From positions 311,251 to 375,250 of the forward strand of contig VFFE01006056.1 in NCBI GenBank assembly GCA_008921705.1: 64,000 nucleotides of DNA. Reading direction: 5' to 3'. This DNA is from Burhinus oedicnemus (taxonomy: Eukaryota > Chordata > Aves > Charadriiformes > Burhinidae). Both the position numbers and the translations under genes were made by a program. A model generated the notes under the pieces. It made no database searches. It had not been told where the DNA came from and saw only the letters and a program-made list of their open reading frames with translations. Shown piece after piece: positions 25,203 through 37,000 of the stretch; the stretch's first letter is position 1; every line of letters begins with the position of its first letter.

Positions 25203-25526
25203 GTGAATACAGGCTATTGCCAAACTTGTACTGATGACACTAAATTCTTCAGAGTAGTAAAGATGAAAGCTGATTGTACAGAACTGCAGAAAGATATTGC
25301 ATGGCTGAGGAGCTGGGCAGTAAAACAGGAAAAAAGGAAATTTAATCTAAAATGGTGCATATCGGAAATCAACAGTCCTGACTTCATACATAAGAATGAT
25401 GGACTGAGCTGGCTATTAGCACTCACCAATCTGTGGAGATTACTGACAACACAGAAAGCACCTCAGGCTCAGAAGGTCCCTGACCTGCAAATTGGTGGAG
25501 GCTGGAGGAATATTCAGAGTAAGTAG
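25203..25526 (+). pseudogene. Remnant of ancient CR1 reverse transcriptase (ORF2)
   Basis: A 107-codon open stretch covers the end of the palm and the start of the thumb of a CR1-type reverse transcriptase. Residues 9-15 read TCTDDTK, matching the family's FADDTK catalytic box with changes before the two aspartates. Residues ~22-50 (ADCTELQKDIAWLRSWAVKQ and the next few) match the 'ADCeeLQkDLdkLseWatkW' segment, followed by FNLKWC for FNvdKC. After about residue 60 the similarity is lost at an internal deletion. The ATG at 25203 is a chance start. It is a relic piece of the element at 24236-25660 and encodes nothing functional. Confidence 0.65.
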
Positions 25527-25660
25527 CTTATATACCTCCCTGTTACGCTCCACTTTAGATGCTTGCTTCTGGCTACTGTTGAAGGCAGATTCCTAGCATC
25601 GCTGGACCGTCAGTCAGCGATAGGACTGCTGTGTTCTTACTTTCTTAGGCTTTCAAAAAT

Positions 25661-26390
25661 CTCTCTATAGTATTTCCTGTCTGAGCCACTGAGAAATTCT
25701 TCTCAGTTTGGACAAAGAGTTCTTAGGAAACAGAAGAAAAATCCCCAAATGTATTGGGTAAATCCAAAACATTTAATGGGTTTTCTTCATGTGTGTTGTC
25801 TGAAGGGACAGAGGTCAGAGAGCATCCGTCGTTCATTTCAGTGGCCACTCCAGCCCAAACCATGACATGTTTCGAGAAAAAGAGAAATGAGATATATTGA
25901 ACCTGTGATACTTAGGGAAGTGCCACTGTTCTGAACAAGTTAATGCATCCTTAGGTCAAGATACATGAAACTGAGTTACGGGTTTATTATAATCTGGCTG
26001 TGGAAACAAAAAGATTTATTTTTAATTACTTTCTTGAATCGTCCAGTATAATGCTTGCTTATATTTTTCTCTTCTATAATTTTAGAGGTATAGTCATGTA
26101 TGAACATATATTCAGACTTAGTGGTTTTGGAGGAAAAGATATTCTAAGGGAAAATACCATTCTGTATCTTAGCATCAATAGAAGCAAATGGGTTTTGCCT
26201 GCTATTATTTCTCATTTTGATGATAGAGAACACAGCTAAAATAGAAAAAAGAAATTTTAGAACCTGCATACTGCTTAAGACCAGGAATTTCTGTATATGC
26301 AAATGAGAACATCCATATGCATATGTCACCAGAAAATGCCTTGACAAAGTCTGCCAAAAATTTATGTGCATTTAAATCCTTGTATAGAGA
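25661..26390. other. Unassigned AT-rich sequence
   Basis: No gene or repeat is recognisable between the two CR1 regions. Confidence 0.5.
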
Positions 26391-26838
26391 GAATCACGCA
26401 ATCATAGAGTTATGTAGGCTGAAAGGGACTTTTGGAGATTGTTTCATATCACCTCCCCTCAAAAAGGGTCAAATTCAAAGTTAAGACTAGGTTGCTCATG
26501 GCCTTGTCCAGATGAGTTTGGAATATCTCCAAGGCTGGAGAGCCCATGAGCTTTCTGGGCACTGGTTCCAGTGTCTGACCACTCTCATGGAGAAGTTTTC
26601 TCCATGTGTCTGATTGCTGTAACTTGTGCCCATTGCCTCTTGTCCTTTTGCTGTGCACCCCTGAGAAAAGCCTGGCTCTGTCGTCTCTGTAGCTACCAGC
26701 TGTGAACAACGAGTACATCCCCTTTGAGCCTTCCCTTCCCAGGCTGAACAGCCCCAGCTCTCCCAGCCTCCCCTCGAATTCCTGTGCTGCAGCCCCCTGA
26801 CCATCGTGGTGGCTCTCCATTGGACTTGATCCGGTAAA
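26391..26838 (-). mobile_element. CR1 LINE, 3' end, divergent subfamily
   Basis: The plus strand starts with GAATCACGCAATCATAGAGTTATG, the reverse of a CR1 tail, then runs back through the 3' UTR and the last ~130 codons of ORF2. On the minus strand one frame (26856 to 26449) still reads segments such as FEGRLGELGLFSLGREGSKG and ESGQTLEPVPRKLMGSPALE, clear derivatives of the CR1 '[18 protein letters not shown]' and '[16 protein letters not shown]' blocks. Its tail differs from those at 33 and 57 kb, so it is another, somewhat older subfamily. Non-functional. Confidence 0.85.
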
Positions 26839-29800
26839 CCAGGCTGTTTCTTCCACCCCAAACTACACCCCTCCCCACCATTCCACCTACAAAGCCACTG
26901 GGCATGAAAACCTCAGGATAAGCTGAAATAGGTATTTCATGTCAAATTTACTGAGTACCAATCTACAGTAGTTTGACCTGTCTGCCTTGACATGTGCAAG
27001 TTTTAGCACTTTTATACCAGCTGAAAAATGGTCACCAGTCATATTTGTGAATATAGTTTAGACACAAGAACATATGAGTATTATGGAAAGAATATCTGCT
27101 CACCTAAAGGTAATACTGAAAGAGTGTGCAGAGACGTGGCATATTTTCAAACCAGTTTGCATCCATGGTGGCCACCTTTTCAGAAATGCCAATGGTAATG
27201 GTTTAAGTGTTGCAATAAGGAGCTGGCTTCTAAGCCCTTTTGAAAAACTAGTCCTCTTTCACACCCTATGTTGGGAGACAATCTGGATTTTAGAACCAGA
27301 AACTAATGAGGGCTTTCTTTGAACATTTATTTCCCCAATCCCTTTTATTGCTGTTTGCTTGTGTGATAAAATTGTTTGAAAAATCAGCCTTGGGCTTGCT
27401 GAGGTGCTTAAACATATGCCTAATGTAGAAGGTGTCCTACTGAAGCCATCTAGTTAAAGTCAGGAATGCGTTTGTACTCTGGGAAGAACTGGTCTTCATC
27501 CTTCATATTTAATGAGAATAGGGACGTGTACAGAGAAGACAGCCCTTTGCTTTTAAAATATTTGGGCTTTTTGTTCCTTGATATAGCCATTTCCTCAGTC
27601 TTAGCAGGATATTCCCTTCCAGAATTAAATTGTGGCATATTTTTGCACAAATATTCAAGCAAGATTTCTTGTTTTAAATGTCATTTAATTTGTCAGCTTT
27701 ATTGCAGAATGGGGAAATGGTGCTGAATGCAGCTGTCATGTGCTCAGTGCTTGGCCTTGGCAGGTTTTCTAGCAAGAATGAATCTTACAGCTTGTCTACC
27801 CTCCAGCCTTTAGTTAGCTGGAACTGCTTTTTACCATTATAGCTGCTCAGCTGCAATTAAGAGGGCACCTGAGTATTTGGGAATTCCTTGGACCATTAGT
27901 TTGAGCAACTCTAATTATGCTAGGAAAGTTTGTTTTGGTTTTTTTCTTTTTAATTTTGTCCTTTTAATTACCAAGAAGCACTTTATTTGGGAGGAAACTA
28001 TCTGGATTGTTGAGAAATCTGCTGTTTTGTAAACCCAGTTTGTCAGCAACACAACTGTAGCTTTTACCTAGAGCTGTGCAAAACCCATCAGTTTAGTTTC
28101 AGTGGACCATTTGTGAGATTTCCCACCGTTTCATGCAACTCAATGTTTCTCTGTTTTTTGTTTGTTTGGTTGGGTTTTTTTTAATTTATTTAGAGTTACC
28201 ACAAAATACCTGTATTTACACCAAATACAGGCAGACAAACACACACTCACAAAGCCAAGGAGTCTGTGGCTCAGCTCGGCATACCTGAAACTTCTTGCTT
28301 TTGCTCATCCACGTCCAGCCCAAAACTGTGTTGCTGGCCACAAACTCCACGTCTCCTCACCAATCCAAGGCTACAGAAGTTAAAAGGAAATTCCTGCTGT
28401 TCAGAAAAGACCATCTTGCTTTTGATTTTTATTACATGGTTTTTGTATTCTGCCAAGCTGTTTCTGTCCAAAGGCAAGACTTTCCCTTTGATTCTGATGA
28501 CTGTAAAGAGTTTCTAAGCCTCCAAAATACTACTTAGAGGAGCCTTCCCATTGACATCAAATAGCTTTAGATCCAGGGAGGCTCGTTCTGAAGACACTGA
28601 AAACAATTCTGAATTTTTTTCCGACTCTGCATTGCAATATTGATGTTTTCAGCTTATCTGCTCCTTCCAAACTGTTGTTCCCCAGTTGAATTTAGAATTA
28701 CTAGGTTCTTCAGCTATAATATACGTATATAATATCTATGAAAAAATGGACGCTCTAGAATCACTTGTGGGAACATTTTGTCGCAATGTGCTTAATAGGT
28801 GTAAATATTGTCAATAAAATTTCTTGTAGATAATCATACTGAGACCATTTAACATGCATTTGTCTTGAATACTATTTATTGTAAGTTCTGAGTCTTAAAA
28901 TCACAGGTTTCTATTAGAAGTCATTAGCCTCTTTGTAGAATGGCTTTTTCTGACAGCAGAATTTCCTGCAAGTCCTGAGTCATTTGTCACTGTTTTGGTG
29001 ATAATGGAATTTGCAAAAGCAGTTCATTCTGTGCTTTTTCAATGTACAGGTGTCAGCCAGATGTCATCTGGACAAAGTGCTAAATAAGCAGTATAACGCA
29101 AAAGAAGAAAGAAAACTTTGACAGCAAATGCAAGCGGCCTCTGCATATCGGTCTGATTACAAGCAGGGCAGTCTGCATCCACAGCCCCTGCCCAATCAGT
29201 GAGCAACCACACCAGTGGAAAACACAGGCTGGGAAGAGGAATGCCAGACACGCTTTTCTCGCTGTACTCAGGGCAGCTTTTCATCAGTCCTGTTCTTGGT
29301 CTGTCCTTGATGAGTCTAACCTCTGTGGCACTGCATGAGTGGAGATGAGAGTTTCTAGATTGAAACTGGAATGCAGTGATTTAGGAGGGGTGTTTGCGTG
29401 TTGTTCTCAGGTGACTGCAGAGTCAACAGCTTTTTTGATCAAGAAGGTGATCCCACAAAAGGATAGTTCTGCTCTCCCAACTCCAGAATGAATGTTTGAA
29501 ATATTCCTATAATTTATTGGGTTCCGTGTGTCTGGATAGTCAGCTGTGGCTGAAGACATGGGCTGTGCAGCAGCAAGAACAATGGAAAATGCAAGAGGAT
29601 CTCCACCTTTACTATAGGGACAGACCTAGTGCTTAGTAGTGATAGAGGCCGCAGTAGTGAAAGGCAGGCAGTAGTTTATCAGTAAATTTGCCCCTACAAT
29701 GCTGGCATAGGTGTCAGGGAAACTCGTGTTATGGACACATTGCAGGTGGAAGAGGTGGGAGTCAGGTCCCTTTTCTACCTGATTGGCAAGTCAGAAGATA

Positions 29801-32800
29801 GAAATCTGGCATATTGCATCTCAGTGGCAGGTCAGTTGGACTTGTTCCCCAAAGGAAAAAGCCTGCATTGCTCAGTTTTTGAAGTGTGAAGAAAAAGTCC
29901 TGAGTCATGATTGCGTTGGCAAAGAAAATCTGAAAGGCACCTTCTTTCCTAGGTCAGGAAGCTCATGTCTAGCTGGTCATCAGTGAAACAGTGTGCCATA
30001 ACCAGAAGGCGATCCGGATATATCCATGGTCCACGCAGTGGCATCTCATGGGCTGCGTCAGTATGTGACAGCCTTACATCCCTAACGTTAGAATCACCTA
30101 GCCTGTGTGGTGCATGGTGCTGCTCAGTTACTTTAACCCCTGCTCAAAGCACTGAGTGTCAAACTTCAAATAAAGCCAGGTCTTTCCTTGGAAAAGAATG
30201 AATTTTTTTTTTCCCGATAATTTTTATTGCTAAATCTAAACCATTGCAAAGCTAGATGTGTAATCCTCTAAAACAGTCATTTGGTGAGCCATTTCACGTA
30301 GTTCCATCATCTGTTTCAGGACAAAATGCGTTGCCCTCTGGAGTGCGCCCATCTATCTCAGTTGACTACACAGGGACAAAACCCGCTGAGTTTAGACTAG
30401 GCTCTTAGACAGCTTCGTGTGATGAATCTTACCCCTAGTGTACGGGCTCTCAGTTTGAAGAAAATGGTGATATGGCAGGCAGGGGCAGGAAAACGTCTAA
30501 TATCTACTGGGCTCATCCATAACATAACACATAAAAATAATTATCCCCATGACCTTTTCCTTTTTGAGAAGGACTCACTCTTGCAGAGAGCTAACTCTCC
30601 CCGGTTGCTGCATGCTTTCAGCAGCAGTTGGAGTTTCTGTGCAGTTGATGGGGGAGTATCCAGCCCTTTCCAGGATTAGGACTTTGGTGATCTCGTGCTG
30701 CTTCTGACAGCTGAAAGCATCTCTTGTAATGAAGGGCCAGAAAAGTCTGGAATTGATGTATGAGCAGGTGGAGTGAGTAGGCACACTTCCGAGAGCAAGG
30801 CCTGTTGTTATGGCTGTAAACGAGCTGATTAAACGTTAATCCTAACCATGTGGGACCTGGCTCACCAGAGGTGTAATTATTTAATCTGTAAATGTAATGG
30901 CTTTGGATATGTGAAGAACTGCACATTTAGTTATAGACAGATTGTGCAAACTACAGGGACGAATTTACACTGTGAATGTAGCCTGTGTAACATCTGGGTC
31001 TCATTACAACGGACTAGATGTTCATTTGTACCTCTTCCGTTGTCCCTACTAGATGACACGTGTGTTCTTAAGATTGAGCAGAGTGAAACGGTAACACACA
31101 TCTATGCAGGTAAATAACATGACCTGTAAATGCCACCTGCAAGTTGGGGCAGCAACACCAAAAGCCTATTCAGTTAACTACAACCAGTCAAAGAACGGGA
31201 AAACTTTTTGTGGTGAAAATGGGCCCCTTTTTTGTGTGAACAGGTGAATTTTGCACTTCTCAGCAAGCTCTTTCAATTTCTGCTTGCAAATGTAACTTCT
31301 TCTGGCCTTTTGTAACTATGCTAGAAAACTTATAACTTAATTCATTTGCAGAAAGAGGAGAAATCAGCTTATTTTGTTCCTTGCATTGTAGCTTGCCCGT
31401 TCTGTCCTGGACTTAAAAAAATGTAGAAGTAAGTGGTCTGTCAATAGGAATGAGTTCTTTTCTTCTATTGTATTTAGGGCAATTTTTTTAAAGCGCTCTC
31501 TCTTTCTCTTTCCCTTCTAGCTTTAACTTAATTTTGCCTATCTTACCCAACTTAATGATACAAGTATTCGTCTACAGGCAGGCTTGTTCTATCTGAGTCT
31601 GCATTTTTTTCCTGCACAGGTAAGGGAGATGCACCCTGAAATATCACAGTTTGATACAGAAGTATAGAAGAGAAACTAGGCGGGGAAGAAGGCAGCGAAC
31701 TTCAGAGGCACAAAAGGCTACTGCAGAAAGCAAGGGAGCAGTCTCTTTTCTAAGTGTGTGGTAGATGTGACAAGAAGTAATGAGCTTAGCTTGTAAGAAG
31801 ACAGTAAATAATCATTTCTAAACATAGACAAAGTGAAAGACTGGCATACATCGCCTGAGGATGATATTGTTGGAGATTTGTGAGAAGAAATTAGATGGGC
31901 ACCTGCTAACGATGAGATAAGTGTGGTTAATTGGACATCGGAGGGGGGGTGGGGTGGAGGCACTGAGCTCCCTTCCAGCTCAGTTCTTTGGGTTCTGTGA
32001 TGTAGAGCTTCTTCCTTGCCATAAAATCATTATTAGGTGGATAGGGCCAAATGAGGGAAACCTATTGATTGAACTTCCTTTTGTGTTATGGTGGCCTGTT
32101 TGAGAACAGACAATAGAAACTAGGATGATGGCGATATGCTGGGCAGCCTGTTGGTGCTGCAGGAGGGGTTTGCTTGGTGTGTGCTCTCACAGCTCCAGCT
32201 GTGGCTGCGGCTTCTCTTGGGCTCTAAAGCACCTTCTCGGCCCTGCGCCCGAGCGTTAGAGGATGAGGAATTACATGTTACTGTACGGGTAAGTCCCCAT
32301 TTATCAAGCAGAGCATTTACTGGCTATCAGTGAGCAGACTGCAAAAATGTTTATTTTTTCTGAGGTGGCCTGCTTCTGAATTTTCTGCAGCTTAGATCTT
32401 ATACTGCTAAATCAGCACATCTGATAGAGGAAATCTGCACAATTAAGACGATTAATTTTCCGTGGCACCTGTCTTAAAGTACATAAAGTATACCTGTTCT
32501 GCCATGAATGATTACTACAGATGATGAATCAGCAAGGATGGGCCCATGTTTAACACTTTGGTTTGTGATTTTTGTTATAATCTCTGACATGACTGATTAT
32601 GCTATGGCCTGGAGCAATTTATTGAATTAATGAATTACTTACTAATACATGAATGTGATTAATTGAGATGCCTGTTTGGATCCTATTCTGAGTAATGAAG
32701 CTTGAGCACTGACAGGTGCAGCCTGTGGGCCTGATTCTGTCTTCCAGGAAATGATGAGGAGTCAGAGATAATCCACACCAGCAAAGGCTGCAGGACTGTG

Positions 32801-33170
32801 TTGAGTAAACTCCCATGGAGAAGTTAACAGGCACCTCTTAATTCAGCAACCTGGAAGATTTACCGCCATGCAGTTTGCATGTGTGAAACATGTTGTCCCT
32901 TCCTACCACACTCTCTGCCTTTTCTTCCTTCAGCTCTTGCTTTTCTATCTACTTACTGTGATTTATTGCCACCACCTGCAATGAGAAGTCAACAGTGGCA
33001 GGACCTGGCTTGCCTCTGGAAAGCTGGTGTGAAATTAGGAGCTGCTTTCCTGAATGCCAGGTGCTGAAAAGAGAGACCTTGTCGTGCCTGGTTGAGTTGT
33101 TATAAATGCTCCACTAGGGTTTGTCCTTGAATGTGGGTACTTTCAAGACTGATACATTAATATTATGAGT
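26839..33170. other. Unassigned unique sequence
   Basis: About 6.3 kb with no recognisable transposon or named gene. TATACGTATA palindromes and AT-rich words occur near 28720. A 96-base segment at 32193-32288, open in one frame and flanked by AG and GTAAGT, is discussed as a possible exon. The words around 32710-32815 vaguely recall an old amniote repeat but are too degraded to name. Confidence 0.45.
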
Positions 33171-34047
33171 AGAATCATAGAATCACCTAGGTTGGAAGGG
33201 ACCTTTAAGATCATCGAGTCCAACCATTAACCTAACACTGCCAAAACCACCACTAAACCATGTCCTTAAGCACCACGTCTACCCATCTTTTAAATACCTC
33301 CAGGGATGGCGATTCTACCACTTCCCTGGGCAGCCTGTTCCAATGCTTGATAACCCTTTCAGTGAAGAAATTTTTCCTAATATCCACTCTAAACCTCCCC
33401 TGGCGCAACTTGAGGCCATTTTTTCTGGTCCTATTACTTGTTACTTGGGAGAAGAGACCAACCCCCACCTCTCTACAACCTTCTTTCGGGTAGCTGTAGA
33501 GAGTGATAAGGTTTCCCCTGAGCCTCCTTTTCTCCAGACTAAACAACCCCAGTTCCCTCAGCCATTCCTTATAATACTTGTGCTCTAGACCCTTCACCAG
33601 CTTCATTGCTCTTCTCTGGACACACTGTAGCACCTCAATGTCTTTCTTGTAGTGAGAGGCCCAAAACTGAACACAGGATTCGAGGTGGGACCTCACCAGT
33701 CCCGAATACAGGGGGATGATCACTTCCCTAGTCCTGCTCACCACACTATTCCTGATACAAGCCAGGATGCTGTTGGCTTTCTTGGCCACCTGGGCACACT
33801 GCTGGTTCATATTCAGGCAGCTGTTGACCAACACCCCCAGGTCTTTTTCCACCAGGCAGCTTTCCAGCCACTCTTCCTCAAGCCTGTAGCACTGCATGGG
33901 GTTGTTGTGAGCCAAGTGTAGGACTTGGCACTTGGCTTTGTTGAACCTCATACCATTGACCTCGGCCTGTCGATCCAGCCTGTCCAGATCCTGCTGTAAG
34001 GCCATTCTACCCTCAAGCAGGTTGACACTCCCGCCTATAGTTTGTGT
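33171..34047 (-). mobile_element. CR1 LINE, 5'-truncated, ~0.88 kb
   Basis: The plus strand begins with AGAATCATAGAATCACCTAGG, the reversed CR1 tail, followed by the reversed 3' UTR 'ggaagggacctttaagatca' and then ORF2 in reverse to the region just after the reverse-transcriptase catalytic box. The 5' end is lost within a segment reading 'actcccgcctatagtttgtg', which in intact elements leads to the DDT region. 250 codons remain open, so it is young compared with the other copies. It is on the same strand as, and very similar to, the copy at 57510-57962, about 24 kb away. Confidence 0.95.
33253..34005 (-). pseudogene. C-terminal part of CR1 ORF2 (reverse transcriptase thumb and tail)
   Basis: This open stretch of 250 codons corresponds to the C-terminal quarter of the CR1 ORF2 polyprotein, which normally carries an endonuclease domain and a reverse transcriptase. 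Both catalytic parts are missing. Visible family blocks are [11 protein letters not shown] (residues 21-31), EKDLGVLV (53-60), the [19 protein letters not shown] stretch (83-101) with [13 protein letters not shown] (103-115), a [16 protein letters not shown] block, and [19 protein letters not shown] near the end. The ATG used is simply the first available one inside a 5'-truncated copy. There is no promoter. The product, if any, would have no enzymatic activity. Confidence 0.9.
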
Positions 34048-37000
34048 ATAAACAGCACCCAGTCATCTGTTGGATGGTCACTCATTCTGACATAAGTTTA
34101 AGCAGTGGCCAGCAGAAACCAACCACCCAAATATCAAATCATCTCCTCACCTCTAACAGCAGGTAGGGGAGGAAAGGGAATCTCAGTTGTGTCAGTTGCA
34201 GTGTTTCTGTCTGTAATGTAGGTCACCCTGAGTGCGCAGCAGAAGACCTGGACGGACAGAGGGGATGGCAAGGTGGTATATCACAGGACTGTCCTCACCA
34301 CATTCCTCCTTCTCAGCCTGACCTGCTGAGCCCAGGATTTGGCACTGTGTGAGTGGTAGGTGGCTTTGAATAAGAAGCCTCCGCCCAGCTAAATTACTCC
34401 CCCTATTGTTCGGATGAACTGCAGAGAAGCTAATCCGAGAAGGTCAGCAAACCAGGCTGTATGATAGGAAAATTGTAGGTTTGATACCTTCCCTCTCAGA
34501 AGGGTAACTTAGGCCTGCCTTGGTGGTGGTGAATGGTGTAAAGCTGTTTGAAGGAGGAATCAGGTGTCTGCATGCTTTGCTCCTGTGGCTTCTGAAAACT
34601 GAAGAGTGAGAAAGGGGGACAAAAGGCTCCCTAGTCTTTTGTGCGAGTGAGGAGGATGTGCGCATGGATCACTGCTGTTTTGCTGAGGAACTGAGTTCTG
34701 ATAATGACTAGGAAGCCACAGAGCTTATTGCTCCACAGAGCAATATACCTTTTTCTACAAAATGGGCTATTATCACTTGTGGCACAATAAAATGACTGTC
34801 TTTTCTAGTCCCTCATTACAACAGCTTACCTTCTGTTTTACTCTTTTTAGAGTTAGAAAGCTAACTTTGGTAGAGCTGACTCTAATTGAAGGAAAGGATG
34901 CCAGTAGGGCTGCTGGAGAGGTGATACAGAGTGAGGCTGGTGGTAAAGCAGCAAGCCCAGCCCAAAACATGACAGGGGCGTAAAAGTTGTTTCAGTGGGC
35001 AAGCGGGTTTTGATTTAAATTGAGAAAGCTTCTCTTCTACTGCACATCTTTTCTTAAGGTGCTTTTGGTGATCCATTTCCACGGCAGAGCCATTTTAAGC
35101 CTTCCTGAGGCTCTGACCTTGGTGCTCCAGTCGTAACTCCTGTGTGCAGTAGTGCTTGTCTTGCTGTGCTGGCAACACAGACCCAACAAATACCCATGTC
35201 ATGCCTGAGCAGCAGGTTTGACACGTTTTGGCCTTACAGCTTGTACAAAGCATTTGTGAAGGTGCTTTCAGGCCAGGACCCCAGAGCTAAGCATAACTTC
35301 CAGTGAACTACGCCAGGAGTTTCTGCTCAGCACCCTCTTTCTCCTACTCTGGCCAAATCTGAAGCCACAGCTCTGTAAGTCTGAACGGCCTCCCAGTTCA
35401 TCTGGCCTTTGAAGGAGAAACATGGTGAAATGGGATTGGAATGTTGGGGACAACATGTAGAGTCTTTCAGTGAGGAGCCCTCCAAATAGCCGCCCAGGGC
35501 AGCTGGGATTGACCAAGGATAACGTAAGCCTGATACATCCACGCAACTCATGGTGGCTGTTTGGGTTCCTGTCTGGTTATCAGGACCAGAAAATTCAGAC
35601 TGTGCAGCTGTTAATGAAATGATCTCTTGAGAGCAGCTTTGCATGTGAGGGATGCTTATTTTGTGTGTATAATTTGTAAGACCATCATTAGCTTTTTTCT
35701 TGACCCCTATTCCCAGGATGGTGAAAAACAATTTCATTTGCAAATAGTAGATTTCAAGGTCTATGATTTCAAAAATCTTCTTGAAATGGTAATGCAAATA
35801 CTGTGCACCGTCTCTGTGGCCCAGGGCTTGCACGGTAGCTTTCTTATTGTATTAGTGCCTTTGAGTATTCTCCTCTTGTACTGATTACCCGCAATAGAGA
35901 TATTGACAGAAGGATTCCTTTGAGTCTTAAGTTTGTCTGACTGTGGGAAAGAGTCGAGAAAGGTATTTGGAGAAGAAGAGTGGGAATAGTTGTTTTTTCT
36001 ATCAGTGCGATGTATTGAACAACAGGTTTTTTTCACTCTTATCCATGTGAAATAGACATTCTGTAAATTTTTGTGCTGAATAAAAGATTCAGCGAGTCAG
36101 AGGAAGCAAACCCAAAGGGCATAATCTGGAGGAAAATGAACAGAAAGTGATAACCAGAGGTGTGCAGGGGGGTCGGATGGCAGTCAACTGCATGAAGCCT
36201 ATTGCCTTCTGTGTCTGCAGGGGCTTCTATGTCTTTTGAAACGGGTATGTGGGTAAGTGTAATCGCTTAATCTGTGTGGGTGACCAAAGGACTTGGTCAA
36301 AACAAGTTCAAAGTCTTAATATCCTTCAGCTTAAATGAAATACTCTGGTCAATTATTAAGATTTTTAAAGGTCTGTAGTAGAGCAGAAGCTTCATTTTGA
36401 ATAGAAGTGTTTTGTTTAAATAATGTCGCATAGTATCTATGATTTGGGTGTGTCACTTGTTGGACAATTAATCCTGACTTGGATTTGCCAAAAGTTCATC
36501 ATCCTAGGATATTGCACCTACAAGACTTTGACCCAGTGGGATGGCATTTACATTTTGAAACCTCTCTAGAGCGTAGTCTGTGTAAGTGCCATGTTACCAG
36601 CTTCTGAAGGGCATTGATGCCATTGTGAAGCCCGATGGCCACATAAGAGGTGCATGAGACAAAAACTTTCGATTTCTACTGCTTGGTCATGGAAAAACAC
36701 TTAAGTGCACAAATAAGAAGATACAAATTACCATTTCTGGTGCTGTCTTTCTTCTGTCTTCTTCTGTCATTTCTTCTGCATTTCTCATACATTAGGCATA
36801 GATTCAAAGCATGCATAGCATTGCAGTTTACATTAGTACTTGGATCCTTATCCCACTGAAACAGCTGATAAATTGCAGAAAAGCCACCGAAACACGTGAC
36901 CTGACCTACCTTAGCTAAAGTCACCAAAAATGGCAAGAGAAGAGGGAGGGGGAGAGCTGAGACCTCTCTGAAGATGACTCCTAGGTTCTGCTCCCTCTGC

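Larger units (their letters stand above)
24236..25660 (+). mobile_element. Ancient CR1 LINE (ORF2 and 3' tail), split by a younger CR1
   Basis: Several blocks follow the CR1 ORF2 order. 24285-24345 reads like the 'SPGPDGIHPRILKEL' region; 24425-24445 is 'gctgatttttaaggggacga' (the PIFKKG region); 24620-24667 covers a 'DFQKAFDKV' segment. After the insertion, 25000-25250 holds a degenerate 'ALRKL...IRGKVL...LKDR' stretch, 'ERGY' and 'GPVQFN' words and the catalytic DDT box; then come the thumb start, a large internal deletion after about 25430, and a tail at 25500-25655 resembling the 'ctggctactg..ggacc..tctgatccag' 3' end of old CR1. Many stops and shifts show great age. It belongs to a lineage distinct from, and older than, the other CR1 copies here. 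Confidence 0.7.

Noticed and set aside
32700..32830. Words like GGGCCTGATTCTGTCTTCC recalling old amniote interspersed repeats
   Set aside because: Similarity is limited to one short phrase. The family cannot be named.
34440..34790. Possible tRNA-derived SINE (B-box-like GTAGGTTTGATACC and later ACAAAATGGG)
   Set aside because: The two words do not have the spacing or intermediate blocks of MIR-like SINEs. Too weak.
35327..35833. 168-codon minus-strand frame and an 85-codon forward frame over it
   Set aside because: Neither resembles a known protein, and they compete for the same DNA.
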